Origin: Euborellia annulipes
Lineage: Eukaryota; Arthropoda; Insecta; Dermaptera; Anisolabididae
DNA length: 64,000 nt
Reading direction: 5' to 3'
Assembly: GCA_023213315.1 (NCBI GenBank)
Contig: JAKCPI010021848.1
Span: 38,074 to 102,073 of the forward strand
Each line of letters begins with the position of its first letter. Positions within the stretch are counted from its first letter, which is position 1. Below the pieces are notes generated by a model, which made no database searches, had not been told where the DNA came from, and saw only the letters and a list, made by a program, of their open reading frames with translations. The position numbers were made by a program, and so were the translations under genes. Below are positions 63,606 through 64,000 of the stretch, one piece after another.

Positions 63606-64000
63606 TACTGATAGGGGAAGGTTGCCATCAATGGACCGGCTCCATGAATGGACCGCTACGTTTTTTTCTCCCACCAGTGTCTGCACAGGCGGAAAAACAG
63701 TTCCTTTGGCTTCCTTTATTTGAAACCAATTCAGTTTAGAGACGAACAAGAGCTAAAACGTCGGCATCATATTGTTCAACACCAAGATAAGATTTCTACT
63801 ATTCGCTTACTAATAAATGGCATTTTCATTTTGTTATAGCATGCTTTGGATATAACTGAGCGATTAAATAGATACATTGACACAAAATAGTGCATTTTCA
63901 AGAACAATTGCTCATGCATCATGTTTAACAAGAAAGCGTCATATTAGTAACAACAACAAGAATATTCAAAATGGAGAAGTTGCTATCATTGGACCACTAG
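63606..64000. other. Unassigned sequence at window end
   Basis: Composition is less AT-rich, with short open frames on both strands (for example MDRLHEWTATFFSPTSVCTG at 63634-63693). No domain or repeat is recognised. It may be the interior of the HP element or start of another feature beyond the window. Confidence 0.25.

Overview
The window looks like a repeat-packed, AT-rich intronic and intergenic stretch of an animal nuclear genome, most likely an arthropod. The reasons are long AT-rich spacers, spliceosomal GT/AG signals, TCAGT-type initiators, mariner and hAT transposons, tRNA- and 5S-derived SINEs and many microsatellites. A crustacean or a chelicerate would both fit, and I cannot narrow it further from sequence alone. 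There are no bacterial-style genes, operons or CRISPR arrays.

Only one host protein-coding gene can be supported. It lies on the + strand and spans about 42 kb: a short first exon at 6350-6370 (after a 5'UTR starting near 6275), a large exon at 34508-34858, a small exon at 44040-44122 and a last exon at 48125-48218. The splice phases agree (0, 0, 2). The spliced product is about 182 residues: a signal peptide broken by intron 1, then a proline-rich and tyrosine-rich secreted chain with four dibasic sites. I do not recognise its family. Introns 1-3 (28.1, 9.2 and 4.0 kb) are almost entirely repeats.

The rest is a mosaic of mobile DNA. (i) At least 20 copies of an AT-rich repeat (here Rep-A, core AAAATCCGTCAAGTAGTTTC) occur in both orientations. 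(ii) A roughly 0.7-1.1 kb family opens with a long hairpin (AATCTGGTGTGAC arms, often with a UUCG loop); it is called the HP family here. (iii) Several hAT-type elements have recognisable 8-bp target duplications, often nested: 54074-56909 with 54645-56190 inside, 58024-61009 with 58243-59855 inside, 46748-47919 with 47077-47642 inside, 42581-43660 and 49859-50003. One carries a broken GTF2IRD2/Charlie-like transposase. (iv) A tandem array at 27.1-28.1 kb is built from a mariner transposase C-terminal fragment and is interrupted by a LINE-like tail. (v) Two arrays of about 178 bp units lie at 22.2-24.7 kb. (vi) Arrays of a short GGAGACTTTAAYGCC repeat lie in both orientations at 15.7-20.5 kb. 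(vii) SINEs derived from tRNA and 5S rRNA are scattered throughout.

The most striking signal is a recurrent motif of the form CTGANGA - stem - GAAACGTC, found more than 20 times in various states of decay. It matches the conserved core of a hammerhead ribozyme. The best copies have perfect stem II pairing, with stem sequences that differ between families while pairing is kept, and a pairing stem I around the expected cleavage site. Nine times the motif occurs as a divergent (- then +) pair in the two arms of an inverted-repeat element. These look like foldback elements carrying a ribozyme in each arm.
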